Assembly: GCA_963543835.1 (NCBI GenBank)
Contig: CAUUCY010000024.1
Location: forward strand, 1-22,401
Reading direction: 5' to 3'
Source: Cryptobacteroides sp963543835
GTDB taxonomy: Bacteria > Bacteroidota > Bacteroidia > Bacteroidales > UBA932
DNA length: 22,401 nucleotides
The position numbers and the translations under genes are program-made. The notes beneath the pieces are model-generated. The model searched no databases, was not told the DNA's origin, and saw only the letters and a list, made by a program, of their open reading frames with translations. How positions within the stretch are numbered: position 1 is the first letter of the stretch; every line of letters begins with the position of its first letter. Below are positions 22,199 through 22,401 of this stretch, piece by piece.

Positions 22199-22401
22199 AT
22201 GACAGAGTACAAATTAAGACCGAGAAGACGCGCTGCAGATAGCGTTGATTCAGGCGAGCGCCCACAGGGCGAAAGAGTTTATTCAACAGAGCGTAGAACA
22301 TCTTACGGAGAGCGTCCGCAGAGAAGCTACGGGGAGCGTAAGCCTTACGGCGAACGCAGGACTTACGGAGAGCACCCGCAGGGTGAGCGCAGAAGCTACG
22401 G
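22199..22401 (+). CDS. Arg/Gly/Tyr-rich repetitive N-terminus, partial gene
   Basis: The frame starts at ATG 22199, 18 bp after tonB, and is open to the window edge (67 codons). After MTEYKLRPRRRAADS the chain is made of imperfect copies of (S/T/P)YGER, with variants such as GERPQ and GERRSYG. It is strongly basic and likely disordered. In Bacteroidota, RsuA/RluB-type rRNA pseudouridine synthases often carry such an Arg-rich repetitive N-terminal extension, so that is my best guess; an RNA-binding protein or helicase tail is the alternative. No catalytic domain is in the window, so the function is not shown. Confidence 0.6.
   Translation, partial: MTEYKLRPRRRAADSVDSGERPQGERVYSTERRTSYGERPQRSYGERKPYGERRTYGEHPQGERRSY

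Noticed and set aside
1..22401. CRISPR arrays, tRNAs, rRNAs, transposases, phage or toxin-antitoxin genes
   Set aside because: I looked for regularly spaced repeats, cloverleaf-like sequence and the usual protein motifs on both strands and saw none.

Overview
The window looks like a chromosomal segment of an anaerobic Bacteroidota, most likely Bacteroidales. The evidence is a complete MoxR/Bat (aerotolerance) operon, a class III anaerobic ribonucleotide reductase pair, a TonB/ExbB/ExbD set, a GH78 enzyme beside a Tat-exported Gfo/Idh/MocA oxidoreductase, and -7 promoter boxes of the Bacteroidota type (TAnnTTTG). Coding density is very high. There is no tRNA, rRNA, insertion sequence, phage gene or CRISPR array that I can see. 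Most of it is well-known housekeeping and accessory content; I found no clearly new multi-gene system, but several local structures deserve a second look.

Region 1 (1-7514, minus strand) is a single tightly packed operon read right to left: moxR, a DUF58 protein, an uncharacterised 310-residue membrane protein, batA, batB, batC and batD. The batD frame does not stop where BatD should end. It runs on through a second hydrophobic segment into a TPR-like start typical of BatE and is still open at position 1, so batD and batE appear to be fused. Junctions overlap or nearly touch (TAATG, TAATG, GTGA), so translation is probably coupled.

Region 2 (7515-11753, plus strand) starts at a divergent intergenic region holding a perfect 15-bp palindrome. 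It then carries a secreted GH78 alpha-L-rhamnosidase-like enzyme and, 11 bp later, a Tat-signal Gfo/Idh/MocA oxidoreductase, probably one sugar-degrading transcription unit. Region 3 (11750-14248, minus strand) is a YidE/AspT-type transporter followed by truA. Region 4 is a membrane-anchored GH25 muramidase (14277-15128, plus), whose promoter region is shared head to head with the transporter.

Region 5 (15121-19840, minus strand) is nrdD-nrdG followed by an exported esterase made of two complete alpha/beta-hydrolase copies in one chain. Region 6 (20214-22401, plus strand) is exbB-exbD-tonB and the start of an arginine-rich repetitive protein cut by the window edge. The 373-bp gap between nrdD and exbB holds two divergent promoters and two strong inverted repeats. 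Both convergent gene pairs end inside palindromic stop sequences (TTAA and TCAATTGA), and several genes have -7 boxes so close to the start codon that the transcripts would be leaderless or nearly so.
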